Part shown: piece after piece, positions 1-11,491 of the stretch
Position numbering within the stretch: the first letter of the stretch is position 1
Layout of the letters: every line of letters begins with the position of its first letter
Assembly: GCA_937872275.1 (NCBI GenBank)
Contig: CALMSE010000282.1
Coordinates: 1 to 19,518, forward strand
Direction: 5' to 3'
From: an uncultured Leucobacter sp.
Lineage (GTDB): Bacteria; Actinomycetota; Actinomycetes; Actinomycetales; Microbacteriaceae
Length of the DNA: 19,518 nucleotides
Made by a program: the position numbers and the translations under genes
Notes under the pieces: generated by a model
Told to the model about the DNA's origin: nothing
Seen by the model: the letters and a program-made list of their open reading frames with translations, nothing else
Database searches by the model: none

Positions 1-2
1 GG

Positions 3-76
3 TGGGGCTACCAGGACTTGAACCTGGGACCTCTTCATTATCAGTGAAGCGCTCTAACCGCCTGAGCTATAGCCCC
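3..76 (-). tRNA. tRNA-Ile (anticodon GAT)
   Basis: On the minus strand this folds into a complete cloverleaf. The acceptor arm is GGGGCTA paired with TAGCCCC, the D stem GCTC/GAGC, the anticodon stem CTTCA/TGAAG around loop CTGATAA (anticodon GAT), and the T stem CCAGG/CCTGG around TTCAAGT. The discriminator is A at position 3, followed by CC at 2 and 1, so a genomically encoded CCA tail is possible but its last base lies outside the window. It reads AUC and AUU isoleucine codons. A tRNA-Ile just beyond gyrA is the usual arrangement in many actinobacteria. Confidence 0.97.
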
Positions 77-90
77 GTGACCAAGCACCG

Positions 91-119
91 ACTCTACCGG
101 ATTCCGGTGGAAATCCGAA
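91..119 (-). promoter_or_regulatory. Candidate tRNA-Ile promoter
   Basis: On the minus strand TAGAGT (91-96) lies 14 bases before the tRNA 5' end and is identical to the -10 hexamer proposed for rpmH. TTCGGA (114-119) sits 17 bp upstream as a weak -35. An 8-bp inverted repeat (CCGGTGGA at 104-111, TCCACCGG at 126-133) overlaps the region and may be a processing or termination structure behind the DUF3566 gene. The -10 match is reasonable and the -35 is poor. Confidence 0.4.
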
Positions 120-185
120 ATCCGGTCCACCGGCCCGCATCGCCCGAGGAACGTGCACGGGCGGGCGGGCGGCGGAGGGACGGGC

Positions 186-585
186 TCAGTTGCTGGTGAA
201 GCCCAGCTGGAACCCGCCGAGCATGCGCACGAGCAGGTTGTAGATCAGCGAGGCGATGGCGCCGAGCGCCGTCCCCACGATGATGTTCAGAATGCCGACG
301 ACCACCGCGAAGCCGAACACCTGCGGGAAGCCGATGAGGCTCATGAGGCTGTCGTCGCCGCCGACGATGTCCATCAGCAGCTGATCGAGGTCCGAGAGCA
401 CGCCCGTCGACACGAGCACCGTGTAGATGAGCACGGTCGCGACGACGCTGACGATCGCCAGACACAGCGAGACGAAGAACGAGAACTTCACCGCCGACCA
501 GAAATCGATGTAGACGAGCTTCAGGCGCACCTGCTTCGCTGGCGCCTTCCTGCGGGTCTTCTTCGCAAGCTTGTCGGCGACTGTG

Positions 586-593
<8 letters not shown>
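186..593 (-). CDS. DUF3566 domain membrane protein
   Basis: This 135-residue protein has a basic N-terminus (about residues 8-25, rich in Lys and Arg), then two hydrophobic segments at roughly 36-62 and 93-121 separated by an acidic linker. That is the layout of the DUF3566 family, which lies directly behind gyrA in actinobacteria (Rv0007 in Mycobacterium tuberculosis). It should be an integral cytoplasmic-membrane protein; no enzymatic motif is visible and its function is unknown. The ATG overlaps the end of gyrA by 8 bases (ATGAGTAA), so the two genes are very likely translationally coupled in one transcript. The family call rests on topology and position and is fairly safe. Confidence 0.85.
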
Positions 594-3168
<2,575 letters not shown>

Positions 3169-3264
3169 GTGGTGTCTCTCGTCTGGCGTCTCGGTGCGTG
3201 CGATTCGATTGCGGATCCGGCGATCGACCGGGTCGCTGCGCGCCCCCGCCGATCGCCGCAGGCG

Positions 3265-5524
<2,260 letters not shown>

Positions 5525-6022
5525 TCAGCCGTAGGTGTCGCGTGGACCGCGGCCCGGCACGGTGCGGGGTCCGTGCCGCCAACTGGGCGCGCCCGGCGCC
5601 AGGAAGCGCAGTTCCCGGATCCCGGAATCCGGGTACTCGTCGAGGATGCGGGTGAGGATCTCCGCACGCAGTCGCCGCAGTTCGGTCGCCCAGGCCGTCG
5701 AATCGCACTGCACCGCGAGCACCCCGTCGCCGAGACCGAGGATCCGCGTGTGCGGCGCCGTGGATTCTCCCACGAAGCGCGGCCACTCCGCGATGAGCCG
5801 CGCCTGGGCGAGCTCGGAACTCCATCCCATGTCGCGAGCGCTGATGGCGAGCAGTTCGCCGAGCAGCCGCGGCTCGCGCCCAGAACCGAAGGGAATGCTC
5901 TGCTCTCCCCCGCCCTCCGCTCCGCCGCGCGCGCGCAAGCGTCGTGGGGGAAGCCCTCGCCAGATCGCCTTCGCCCTCAGATAGGCTTCGACCGCGAAGC
6001 CGGCGTCCCTTCGCGGGCTCAC
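5525..6022 (-). CDS. DUF721 (DciA-like) protein
   Basis: A 165-residue protein starting at a GTG that overlaps the recF stop (GTGA), which indicates translational coupling. The N-terminus (1-50) is basic and Gly/Arg-rich and probably disordered. The folded part (about 52-145) has the DUF721 pattern, with GWSSELAQARLIAEWPRFVG, then GVLAVQCDSTAWATELR, then a final ILTRILDEYP helix and IRELRFLAPG. DUF721 proteins include DciA, which works with the replicative helicase DnaB in bacteria lacking DnaC/DnaI-type loaders, and position beside recF and gyrB is typical for actinobacteria. A role in helicase loading here is inference from the family. A longer upstream extension of the frame overlaps recF and is not credible. 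Confidence 0.85.
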   Translation of the reverse strand: MSPRRDAGFAVEAYLRAKAIWRGLPPRRLRARGGAEGGGEQSIPFGSGREPRLLGELLAISARDMGWSSELAQARLIAEWPRFVGESTAPHTRILGLGDGVLAVQCDSTAWATELRRLRAEILTRILDEYPDSGIRELRFLAPGAPSWRHGPRTVPGRGPRDTYG

Positions 6023-7197
6023 GGCGCCTCCTCCGAGACGACGCCGGCCTCCACGCGGATCCGCCTCCACCCGGCATCGGCGGGAACGTCCTCCTCGACC
6101 GCGGCCGTGACGATGACCTGCTCGAAGTCGGAGACCGCGGTCATCAGCCTCTCCCGCCGGCGCGCGTCGAGCTCGGCGAAGACATCGTCGAGGATGAGCA
6201 CCGGATCTCCGGTGGGCGATTCCTCGCGCAGCAGCCGCGCGAGGCCGAGACGCAGCGCCAGGGCGAACGACCACGACTCCCCGTGGCTGGCGTACCCCTT
6301 GACCGGCAGGCCATTCAGTTCGAGGGTCAGGTCGTCCCGATGCGGGCCGACCAGGGTGACCGCCCGCTCGAGTTCCTGCCGGCGGACGGCCGCGAGCGCC
6401 GCCCGATAGTCCGTGGCGAGTGTTTCACGTGAAACGTCGGTGGCGAGAGCAGACGGATCGGCCGGTGTTTCACGTGAAACACCCTCCCGGGCGAGCACCT
6501 CGAACACCGACTCCGAGAGGCCGATCACCGGGCCGTGGTCCGCATCCACCAGCGCCGTGTACCCTCGCCGCAGCGGCGCGCCGAGCTCGCGCACCAGTGC
6601 GCGTCGGGCGAGCATGATCCGCGTGCCGTGCTCGACCAGCTGATCGTCCCAGACTCCGAGGGTCGCGTCGAGAGCCGAGCGGCTCCCGCTCCCCCGGGCG
6701 GACTTCAGCAGCGAGGTCCGCTGACGCACGACGCGCTCGTAATCCGCGAGCGTGCCCGCGAACGCGGGGTTGCGCGCGACCACCGCCTCGTCGAGGAACC
6801 CCCGGCGGCGCGACGGATCCCCGCGCACGATCGAGAGATCCTCCGGGGCGAAGACCACCGCCGAGAACCACCGCATCAGCTCCCGCGGCCGCACGCCGTT
6901 GCGATTCACCTGCGCACGATTCGCGCGCCCCCGATTCAGCTGCAGCTCGAGAAGCACCTCGCGATCACGCACGGCCACTCGCATCCGCGCCACGGCGGTG
7001 TCGCAGCCGGCCCGGATCAGCGCAGCGTCGCCCGACACCCGATGCGAATCGAGGGACGCGAAGTAGGCGATCGCCTCGACGAGATTCGTCTTCCCCTGAC
7101 CGTTGCGACCGATCACGAGATTCGATCCGGGCGCGAAGGAGACGTCCGCGCTTCGGTAGTTGCGGAAGTCGACCAGGGAGAGATCCGTCACCCGCAT
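6019..7197 (-). CDS. recF: DNA replication and repair protein RecF
   Basis: SMC-like ABC ATPase that helps RecO and RecR load RecA at gaps and restart stalled forks. In 392 residues it shows Walker A GRNGQGKT (30-37), the signature region GESWSFALALRLGLARLL (306 onward) and Walker B with D-loop LILDDVFAELD (334-344). The ATG is 14 bp behind the dnaN stop, and its ribosome site GAAGGG overlaps that stop, so it belongs to a dnaN-recF-DUF721 transcript. Unusually, the coding sequence contains two parS sites that force the pentapeptide VSRET twice (240-244 and 255-259) between the arm region and the C-terminal ATPase half, in a stretch that looks like a surface loop. Confidence 0.96.
   Translation of the reverse strand: MRVTDLSLVDFRNYRSADVSFAPGSNLVIGRNGQGKTNLVEAIAYFASLDSHRVSGDAALIRAGCDTAVARMRVAVRDREVLLELQLNRGRANRAQVNRNGVRPRELMRWFSAVVFAPEDLSIVRGDPSRRRGFLDEAVVARNPAFAGTLADYERVVRQRTSLLKSARGSGSRSALDATLGVWDDQLVEHGTRIMLARRALVRELGAPLRRGYTALVDADHGPVIGLSESVFEVLAREGVSRETPADPSALATDVSRETLATDYRAALAAVRRQELERAVTLVGPHRDDLTLELNGLPVKGYASHGESWSFALALRLGLARLLREESPTGDPVLILDDVFAELDARRRERLMTAVSDFEQVIVTAAVEEDVPADAGWRRIRVEAGVVSEEAP
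6421..6436. promoter_or_regulatory. parS site 1 inside recF
   Basis: TGTTTCACGTGAAACG differs from the 16-bp parS consensus only at the last base. It is the ParB-loading palindrome and should be bound by the ParB encoded at 14674-15720. In recF it encodes VSRET at residues 255-259. Confidence 0.88.
6466..6481. promoter_or_regulatory. parS site 2 inside recF (perfect)
   Basis: TGTTTCACGTGAAACA is an exact copy of the consensus parS palindrome, 45 bp from the neighbouring site measured start to start. In recF it encodes VSRET at residues 240-244. Confidence 0.93.
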
Positions 7198-7211
7198 CGG
7201 CGGGATCCCTT

Positions 7212-8357
7212 CTAGCGCAGCAGCAGATTCGGCTGCAGCAGGTAGCGGAAGCTCTCCTCGCCGGCGTCGTCCTTGCTGCGCTGGCTGGTGATGAGCACGG
7301 GCCCCGGCTTGCTGGCGTTCTCCGTGCGCGTGAAGCCGATGCGAGCGAACTCCGCGTGGGTGGAGCGCAGGCCGTCGAGGAGGAACTGCGGCTTCAGCGA
7401 CACGACCATGTCGTCCCCGACGAGATGGGCGTCGACGGTCTCCACGGCCTGGGCGCTCTCCGTGCCGGCGGCCTCCAGCGTCACCTGGCCCTCGACGAAG
7501 GTGAAGCGCAGCGCGGCCTCGCGCTCGAGCACCAGGCCGACGCGCCCCACGGCCTCGACGAGCTCTCCGGTGCCGATCACCGCGTAGTTGTCGACGACCT
7601 CGGGGAAGAGCCGACCCACCGGAGGGTAGTTGCCCTTGATCAGCAGGGAGGTGACGGTCTTGTTCTCCCCGGTGAAGGCGATAAGCTCGCGCTCGCCGTC
7701 CTTGACGATGGACACCTGCACAGTGCCGGAGGCGGAGAAGGTCTTGCCGACCTCGATGACGACCTTCGCCGGAACGAGCGCCGAGAGGGTCTCCCCTCCG
7801 CTGTCGCGATGCTCCCAGTCGATGCGACGCGTAGCCACGCGATAGCGGTCCGTCGCGGTGAGCGTCAGCGAATTCTCGGTCACCTCGAACTGCACGCCGG
7901 TGATCACCGGGGTGACGTCGTCCTTGGACGCGGCGAGCGAGACCTGCGCGATGGCCTCCGCGAACACGTCGGAGGGCACCACGCCCGACACGGTGTCGAC
8001 CCTCGGCACCTGCGGGTACTCCTCCACCGGCATGGCGGGGAGGCTGAAGGAGGCAGATCCGCAGCGCAGCTGCACCCGCGTCTCCGCGAGCGAGACCTCG
8101 ACGTCGGCGTGGGGCAGCCGCTGCGCGATCTCGCCCAGGAGGCGGCCGGAGACCAGGGCTCGGCCGGCTTCGAGAACCTCGGCGACCACGGTCGTGCGGG
8201 CGGAGGTCTCGTAGTCGAAGGCGGAGAGCGTCAACCGCCCCTCGGCGGCCTCCACGAGCACGCCGCTCAGGAGCGGCTGGGTTGGGCGCTGCGGCAGGAG
8301 CTTCGCGGCGAACGACACGGCCTCACTGAACACGTCTCGATTGACGGTGAATCGCAT
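7212..8357 (-). CDS. dnaN: DNA polymerase III beta sliding clamp
   Basis: The processivity clamp that rings DNA and tethers DNA polymerase III and other clamp-binding proteins. The 381 residues start MRFTVNRDVF and follow the three-repeat clamp fold, with N-terminal AAKLLPQRPTQPLLSGVLVEA, a middle domain around GVVPSDVFAEAIAQVSLAAS and VITGVQFEV, and the C-terminal domain after the KGNYPPVGRLFP segment. It ends with the family-typical YLLQPNLLLR. The ATG at 8357 follows AGGAG (8363-8367). The frame stays open upstream through oriC, but that extension is low-complexity translation of the origin and is rejected. It is followed by recF after 14 bp. Confidence 0.97.
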   Translation of the reverse strand: MRFTVNRDVFSEAVSFAAKLLPQRPTQPLLSGVLVEAAEGRLTLSAFDYETSARTTVVAEVLEAGRALVSGRLLGEIAQRLPHADVEVSLAETRVQLRCGSASFSLPAMPVEEYPQVPRVDTVSGVVPSDVFAEAIAQVSLAASKDDVTPVITGVQFEVTENSLTLTATDRYRVATRRIDWEHRDSGGETLSALVPAKVVIEVGKTFSASGTVQVSIVKDGERELIAFTGENKTVTSLLIKGNYPPVGRLFPEVVDNYAVIGTGELVEAVGRVGLVLEREAALRFTFVEGQVTLEAAGTESAQAVETVDAHLVGDDMVVSLKPQFLLDGLRSTHAEFARIGFTRTENASKPGPVLITSQRSKDDAGEESFRYLLQPNLLLR

Positions 8358-8509
8358 TCGGGCTCCTATACGCGGACGGGCGGCATTGCGCGCGGACGCA
8401 ACGGCGGTTCCAACATCTTTGCACACTCGTGTGGCCCGTGCGCAGCCGCGGCGGCCCGGTCCGGGGGCGGATCCTGTGATCGAATGCCGACGACGAGTGA
8501 TGAAGCTTG

Positions 8510-8521
8510 TAATAGTAATAA
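8510..8521 (+). promoter_or_regulatory. Putative DnaA-trio unwinding element
   Basis: TAATAGTAATAA is four consecutive TAA/TAG triplets, separated by CGTC from two head-to-tail DnaA boxes (8526-8534 degenerate, 8535-8543 perfect). DnaA-trios, defined in Bacillus subtilis as 3'-G/A-A-T-5' repeats next to DnaA boxes, guide DnaA onto single-stranded DNA. The composition, spacing and flank fit; function is inferred. Confidence 0.6.
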
Positions 8522-8534
8522 CGTCTGTGGAAAC

Positions 8535-8543
8535 TGTGGATAA
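8535..8543 (-). promoter_or_regulatory. DnaA box (perfect) in oriC
   Basis: TGTGGATAA is the complement of consensus TTATCCACA. It directly abuts a degenerate box, TGTGGAAAC, at 8526-8534, giving a tandem pair beside the TAA/TAG triplet run. Confidence 0.88.
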
Positions 8544-8724
8544 CCCGCGACACGCCGGGGATCTGTAGAAAACTACACCGCTGTGAGTTGTTGACCGAGT
8601 CTGGATGGCCTGTGATCCGCGGAAACATGCGGAACTGTGCGAAACAGAGTTTCTCCACAGGCAGACGCGATCCATGCACAGAAAGCGGGAATTCTCCCCA
8701 ATTATTCACATCCTGGCGGCAAGC

Positions 8725-8733
8725 TGTGGATAA
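8725..8733 (-). promoter_or_regulatory. DnaA box (perfect) in oriC
   Basis: TGTGGATAA lies 15 bp beyond the dnaA stop codon and is the second exact box of the origin. It faces one-mismatch boxes of opposite orientation at 8651-8659 and 8702-8710. Confidence 0.88.
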
Positions 8734-8748
8734 CTGGCGGGAGGGCGC

Positions 8749-10164
8749 TCACCGCGTGTGCTGTTTGATGCGGGTCGTCAGCTCAGAGACCTGGTTGAAG
8801 ATGGATCGTCGCTCGGCGATGACCCGAGCGATCTTCTTGTGCGCATACATCACCGTGGTGTGATCGCGACCGCCGAAGAGCTGACCGATCTTCGGCAGCG
8901 AGAGCGGGGTGAGCTCGCGGCAGAGGTACATGGCGATCTGGCGGGCGAGCGCGATCTGCTGAGCGCGCGAGCTGCCGTAGAGGTCGTCGACGGCGAGGTT
9001 GAAGTAGTCCGCGGTGTGGCTCACGATGTCGGTCGGCTGGATCTCGTTGTCCTCGTCGAGGGTGATGAGATCCTTCAGCACCGTCTGCACGAGCGGCATG
9101 TCGATCGCCTCGCGGTTGAGGCTCGCGAAGGCCGTGACGCGGATCAGGGTGCCCTCGAGCTCCCGGATGTTCGAGGTGAACTTGGTCGCGATGAACTCGA
9201 GGATCTTGTCGTCGATCTCGAGGTTCTCCCGCTGGGCCTTCTTGCGCAGGATCGCGATGCGGGTCTCGAGATCGGGCACCTGGATGTCGGTGAGCAGTCC
9301 CCACTCGAAGCGGGAGCGCATGCGGTCCTCGAAGCCGCGCAGCTGCTTGGGCTGCACATCGCTCGTGATCACGACCTGCTTGTTGTGGTCGTGGAGCGTA
9401 TTGAAGGTGTGGAAGAACGCCTCCTGCGTCTCGGCCTTCCCCTCAAGGAACTGGATGTCGTCGACGAGCAGCAGGTCGACCTTGCGGTACCGGGCGTGGA
9501 AGGCCGTGCCCTGATTGTTGGCGATCGAGTTGATGAAGTCGTTGGTGAAGTCCTCGGAGCTCACGTAGCGCACCCGCACATCCGAGTACAGCTCGCGGGC
9601 GTAGTGGCCGATCGCGTGCAGCAGGTGGGTCTTGCCGAGGCCCGAGTCGCCGTAGATGAAGAGCGGGTTGTAGGCGCGCGCCGGCGCCTCGGCCACCGCG
9701 ACCGCGGCCGCATGCGACAGGCGATTGGACTGTCCGATCACGAAGGAGTCGAAGCGGTACTTCTCGTTCAGGCGGCTCTCCGAGTCGTCCTCGCCGCCGT
9801 GACGCGCGCGCGGGGCGTCGACCGGGCGCGCGGACTCTGCGATCGGCTCGCGCTCCCCCTCGGCCGCCGCGTCGTCCTGCTCCGGCGCCATCGGCCGCAC
9901 CTCCTCGTCGACCATGACGATGAAGTTCTCGATCTCCGAGGCCTCGGAGATCCCGCGAATGGCCTTCATGATGGCGGGGCGCAGCCGGCCCTCGAGGAGC
10001 TTCAGGGTGAAATCGAGCTGCACGGCGAGGTAGAGCGTGCTGGCGGCGACTCCGCGGGGGACGGCGAGCGCGAGCTGCGCACCGATGGTCGGCCCGACCT
10101 CGGGATCGCCCATCACCGTGCGGGTGACCTGGTCCCACACGCGCAGCACGTCGTCTTCAGTCAC
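8749..10164 (-). CDS. dnaA: Chromosomal replication initiator DnaA
   Basis: AAA+ initiator that binds DnaA boxes and opens oriC. In 471 residues: domain I (about 1-85), a short acidic/Pro-rich linker (about 90-130), the AAA+ domain with Walker A GDSGLGKT (172-179), Walker [10 protein letters not shown] (231-239), arginine-finger region [10 protein letters not shown] (281-290) and sensor 2 NIRELEGT (332-339), then domain IV with the DnaA signature [16 protein letters not shown] (431-446). The start is the GTG at 10164 ([10 protein letters not shown]); an ATG four bases upstream is out of frame and stops at once. The linker is short compared with Streptomyces DnaA. A perfect DnaA box 67 bp upstream of the start suggests autoregulation. 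Confidence 0.97.
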   Translation of the reverse strand: MTEDDVLRVWDQVTRTVMGDPEVGPTIGAQLALAVPRGVAASTLYLAVQLDFTLKLLEGRLRPAIMKAIRGISEASEIENFIVMVDEEVRPMAPEQDDAAAEGEREPIAESARPVDAPRARHGGEDDSESRLNEKYRFDSFVIGQSNRLSHAAAVAVAEAPARAYNPLFIYGDSGLGKTHLLHAIGHYARELYSDVRVRYVSSEDFTNDFINSIANNQGTAFHARYRKVDLLLVDDIQFLEGKAETQEAFFHTFNTLHDHNKQVVITSDVQPKQLRGFEDRMRSRFEWGLLTDIQVPDLETRIAILRKKAQRENLEIDDKILEFIATKFTSNIRELEGTLIRVTAFASLNREAIDMPLVQTVLKDLITLDEDNEIQPTDIVSHTADYFNLAVDDLYGSSRAQQIALARQIAMYLCRELTPLSLPKIGQLFGGRDHTTVMYAHKKIARVIAERRSIFNQVSELTTRIKQHTR

Positions 10165-10230
10165 ACATCCACCGCTGATTTCGTCGTCGCCGGTCCGTCG
10201 TCAAAGTATTCCACGATCGTATTCCCAGGT

Positions 10231-10239
10231 TTATCCACA
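10231..10239 (+). promoter_or_regulatory. DnaA box (perfect) upstream of dnaA
   Basis: TTATCCACA exactly matches the consensus and lies 67 bp before the dnaA start codon. Placement just upstream of a possible -10 (10216-10221) fits DnaA autoregulation; it could also belong to a bipartite origin. Confidence 0.85.
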
Positions 10240-10266
10240 AGGAAATCCGCGTGAACATTGGGATTA

Positions 10267-10282
10267 CGGGGAGTTCTCCCCG
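10267..10282. repeat. 16-bp inverted repeat upstream of dnaA
   Basis: CGGGGAG and CTCCCCG flank a TT centre. It is a perfect palindrome apart from the central two bases and lies within the predicted dnaA leader or promoter. It could be an operator for a dimeric regulator or an RNA hairpin; no T-run follows. Confidence 0.5.
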
Positions 10283-10402
10283 AAGCCCATCAGCGCCAAC
10301 GTTAGTAACAGAACCGGCGGCGGGCAAGTCGATTCCACGACACGCCGGCCTGTTCGGGGCGGTGCGCATCGTCGTGGCGCATAATCCGTTCCTCCGGCTG
10401 CT

Positions 10403-10431
10403 TTGACTCCTGGCCTCTCGGAGCGTAGAGT
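10403..10431 (+). promoter_or_regulatory. rpmH promoter
   Basis: TTGACT (10403-10408) and TAGAGT (10426-10431) are separated by exactly 17 bp, the best sigma-70-type promoter in the window. Transcription would start near 10438, leaving about 95 bases of leader before rpmH. Confidence 0.75.
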
Positions 10432-10533
10432 TATTTCTTTGTATGGGCGCGATGCTATCGCGGCCCGACACGAGCCGCGGTCTTCGCCCGAGGGCGGGGC
10501 CTCCCCATCATCACCCGATCCGGAGTCACGAAC

Positions 10534-10671
10534 ATGAGCAAGCGTACCTTCCAGCCCAACAACCGTCGCCGGGCCAAGGTGCACGGCTTCCGCATCCGCA
10601 TGCGCACCCGCGCCGGCCGCGCCATCGTCTCGGCGCGCCGCGGCAAGGGCCGCTCCAAGCTCACGGCCTGA
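10534..10671 (+). CDS. rpmH: 50S ribosomal protein L34
   Basis: A 45-residue, very basic protein beginning [20 protein letters not shown] and ending in GRSKLTA, the highly conserved L34 sequence. It is a small RNA-binding component of the large ribosomal subunit. GGAG lies nine bases before the ATG. It is the first gene of the run rpmH-rnpA-yidD-yidC-jag-rsmG and follows a strong promoter at 10403-10431. The leader contains two short hairpins (10459-10479 and 10485-10496) that may affect expression. The length is normal for the family. Confidence 0.98.
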   Translation: MSKRTFQPNNRRRAKVHGFRIRMRTRAGRAIVSARRGKGRSKLTA

Positions 10672-10690
10672 TCCCGGAACCGGCTGCGCA

Positions 10691-11116
10691 ATGCCGGCCA
10701 GACCGCATCGGGTCACCCGGGGCGACGACTACCGTCGCATCGTCCGGGAGGGCCGCCGCGTGGGGGGCGCTTTCTGCGTCACTCACGCGGTTCTGCATTC
10801 CGCCGACCCTCTCGGCGGCGACGTACTCGGCGAGGATGCCGTCCCCGGTCCTCCGCTCGGCGAGCGGCCGGCGCGCTTCGGCTTCATCGTCTCGAAGGCG
10901 GTCGGGGGCGCGGTGGTGAGGAACCTGGTGCGCCGCCGCCTCAAGGCCATCGCGGATCGCCGGCTCGCCGACGGCTTCACCGGAGCCGACGTGGTCTTCC
11001 GCGCCCTGCCGGCGAGCGCGACCGCGGGCTTCGCCGAGCTCGAGCGCGAGGTGAGCGGCTCGCTGGAGCGGATCCGGCGCTCCGGGGGAAGGGATCGGCA
11101 GCGTGTGCAGCACTGA
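10691..11116 (+). CDS. rnpA: Ribonuclease P protein component
   Basis: Protein subunit of RNase P, which binds the catalytic RNA and improves 5' maturation of pre-tRNAs. The 141 residues show the family fold: N-terminal HRVTRGDDYRRIVREGRR, the strand RFGFIVSKAVGGAVVRN and the RNR-type motif RNLVRRRLK (77-85). A Gly/Pro-rich insert (about 38-60) makes it somewhat longer than the usual 110-125 residues. It starts 19 bp behind rpmH; the ribosome site is weak, so coupling is possible. The last 14 bases overlap yidD. Confidence 0.96.
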   Translation: MPARPHRVTRGDDYRRIVREGRRVGGAFCVTHAVLHSADPLGGDVLGEDAVPGPPLGERPARFGFIVSKAVGGAVVRNLVRRRLKAIADRRLADGFTGADVVFRALPASATAGFAELEREVSGSLERIRRSGGRDRQRVQH

Positions 11117-11486
11117 GGCTCCGCCCGCTCTGCGCGAGCGTGCCGCCCAGGAGTCCCGGCACGACGGCGGGGCCGCGATCCCCCGCGCGCTGCAGGAGAT
11201 CTGGCTCGCTCCCCGCAACGCCGCGATCGCCGTCATGCATCTCTACCGGCGCACGATCTCGCCCCTGTACGGGCAGGTTTGCAGGTACTACCCCAGCTGT
11301 TCGCGCTACGCTGTGGATGCATTCCAGCGACAGGGCCTCCTGGCGGGCATCGCGCTCACCGCGTGGCGGCTGCTGCGCTGCAATCCCCTCACCCCGGGAG
11401 GCGTCGATGACGCCCCCGAGCGGCGACGCCCACGCTACGCCGTCAACTCGCGAGGCTTCGTCCGCCCCGTAGACCGAAAGGCCTGA
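11103..11486 (+). CDS. yidD: Membrane protein insertion efficiency factor YidD
   Basis: Small membrane-associated protein thought to help YidC-dependent insertion. The hallmark segment CRYYPSCSRYAVDAF (60-74) and RLLRCNPLTPGGVDD (89-103) are present, as is an amphipathic helix around HLYRRTISPLYG (46-57). The chosen GTG overlaps rnpA and follows GAAGGG by nine bases, giving 127 residues. This is longer than the roughly 85 residues of E. coli YidD because of a polar N-terminal extension, so an internal start near the ATG at 11235 cannot be excluded. It is followed immediately by yidC. Confidence 0.93.
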   Translation: MCSTEAPPALRERAAQESRHDGGAAIPRALQEIWLAPRNAAIAVMHLYRRTISPLYGQVCRYYPSCSRYAVDAFQRQGLLAGIALTAWRLLRCNPLTPGGVDDAPERRRPRYAVNSRGFVRPVDRKA

Positions 11487-11491
11487 CTCAC

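Larger units (their letters stand above)
8358..8748. other. Chromosomal replication origin (oriC)
   Basis: This 391-bp dnaA-dnaN gap is non-coding and locally AT-richer than its surroundings. It holds two perfect DnaA boxes (8535-8543 and 8725-8733), two boxes with one mismatch (TTCTCCACA at 8651-8659 and TTATTCACA at 8702-8710) and weaker ones at 8526-8534, 8564-8572 and 8692-8700. A TAA/TAG triplet run at 8510-8521 is the most AT-rich segment. Box clustering between dnaA and dnaN is the standard oriC layout in actinobacteria. The dnaN-proximal part (8358-8500) is GC-rich, with no clear box. Confidence 0.9.
10165..10533. promoter_or_regulatory. dnaA-rpmH divergent intergenic region
   Basis: This 369-bp non-coding gap drives dnaA leftward and rpmH rightward. 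It holds a perfect DnaA box (10231-10239), a 16-bp inverted repeat CGGGGAGTTCTCCCCG (10267-10282) and the rpmH promoter (10403-10431). Two weak dnaA promoter candidates are visible on the minus strand: TTGCCC (10322-10327), 17 bp, TAACGT (10299-10304); and a -10 TACGAT (10216-10221) next to the DnaA box without a good -35. Short open frames across it look like chance. Confidence 0.7.

Noticed and set aside
8421..8640. Further TGTG-containing sequences in oriC as DnaA boxes (for example near 8429, 8476, 8582, 8610 and 8636)
   Set aside because: Each has three or more mismatches to TGTGGATAA and is not distinguishable from background.
8758..10254. Long plus-strand open frame opposite dnaA
   Set aside because: Antisense shadow of dnaA with biased composition and no recognisable domain.
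10157..10471. 104-codon minus-strand frame across the dnaA-rpmH gap
   Set aside because: It overlaps the rpmH promoter, a DnaA box and the dnaA start and has no ribosome site or family resemblance. Taken as chance.
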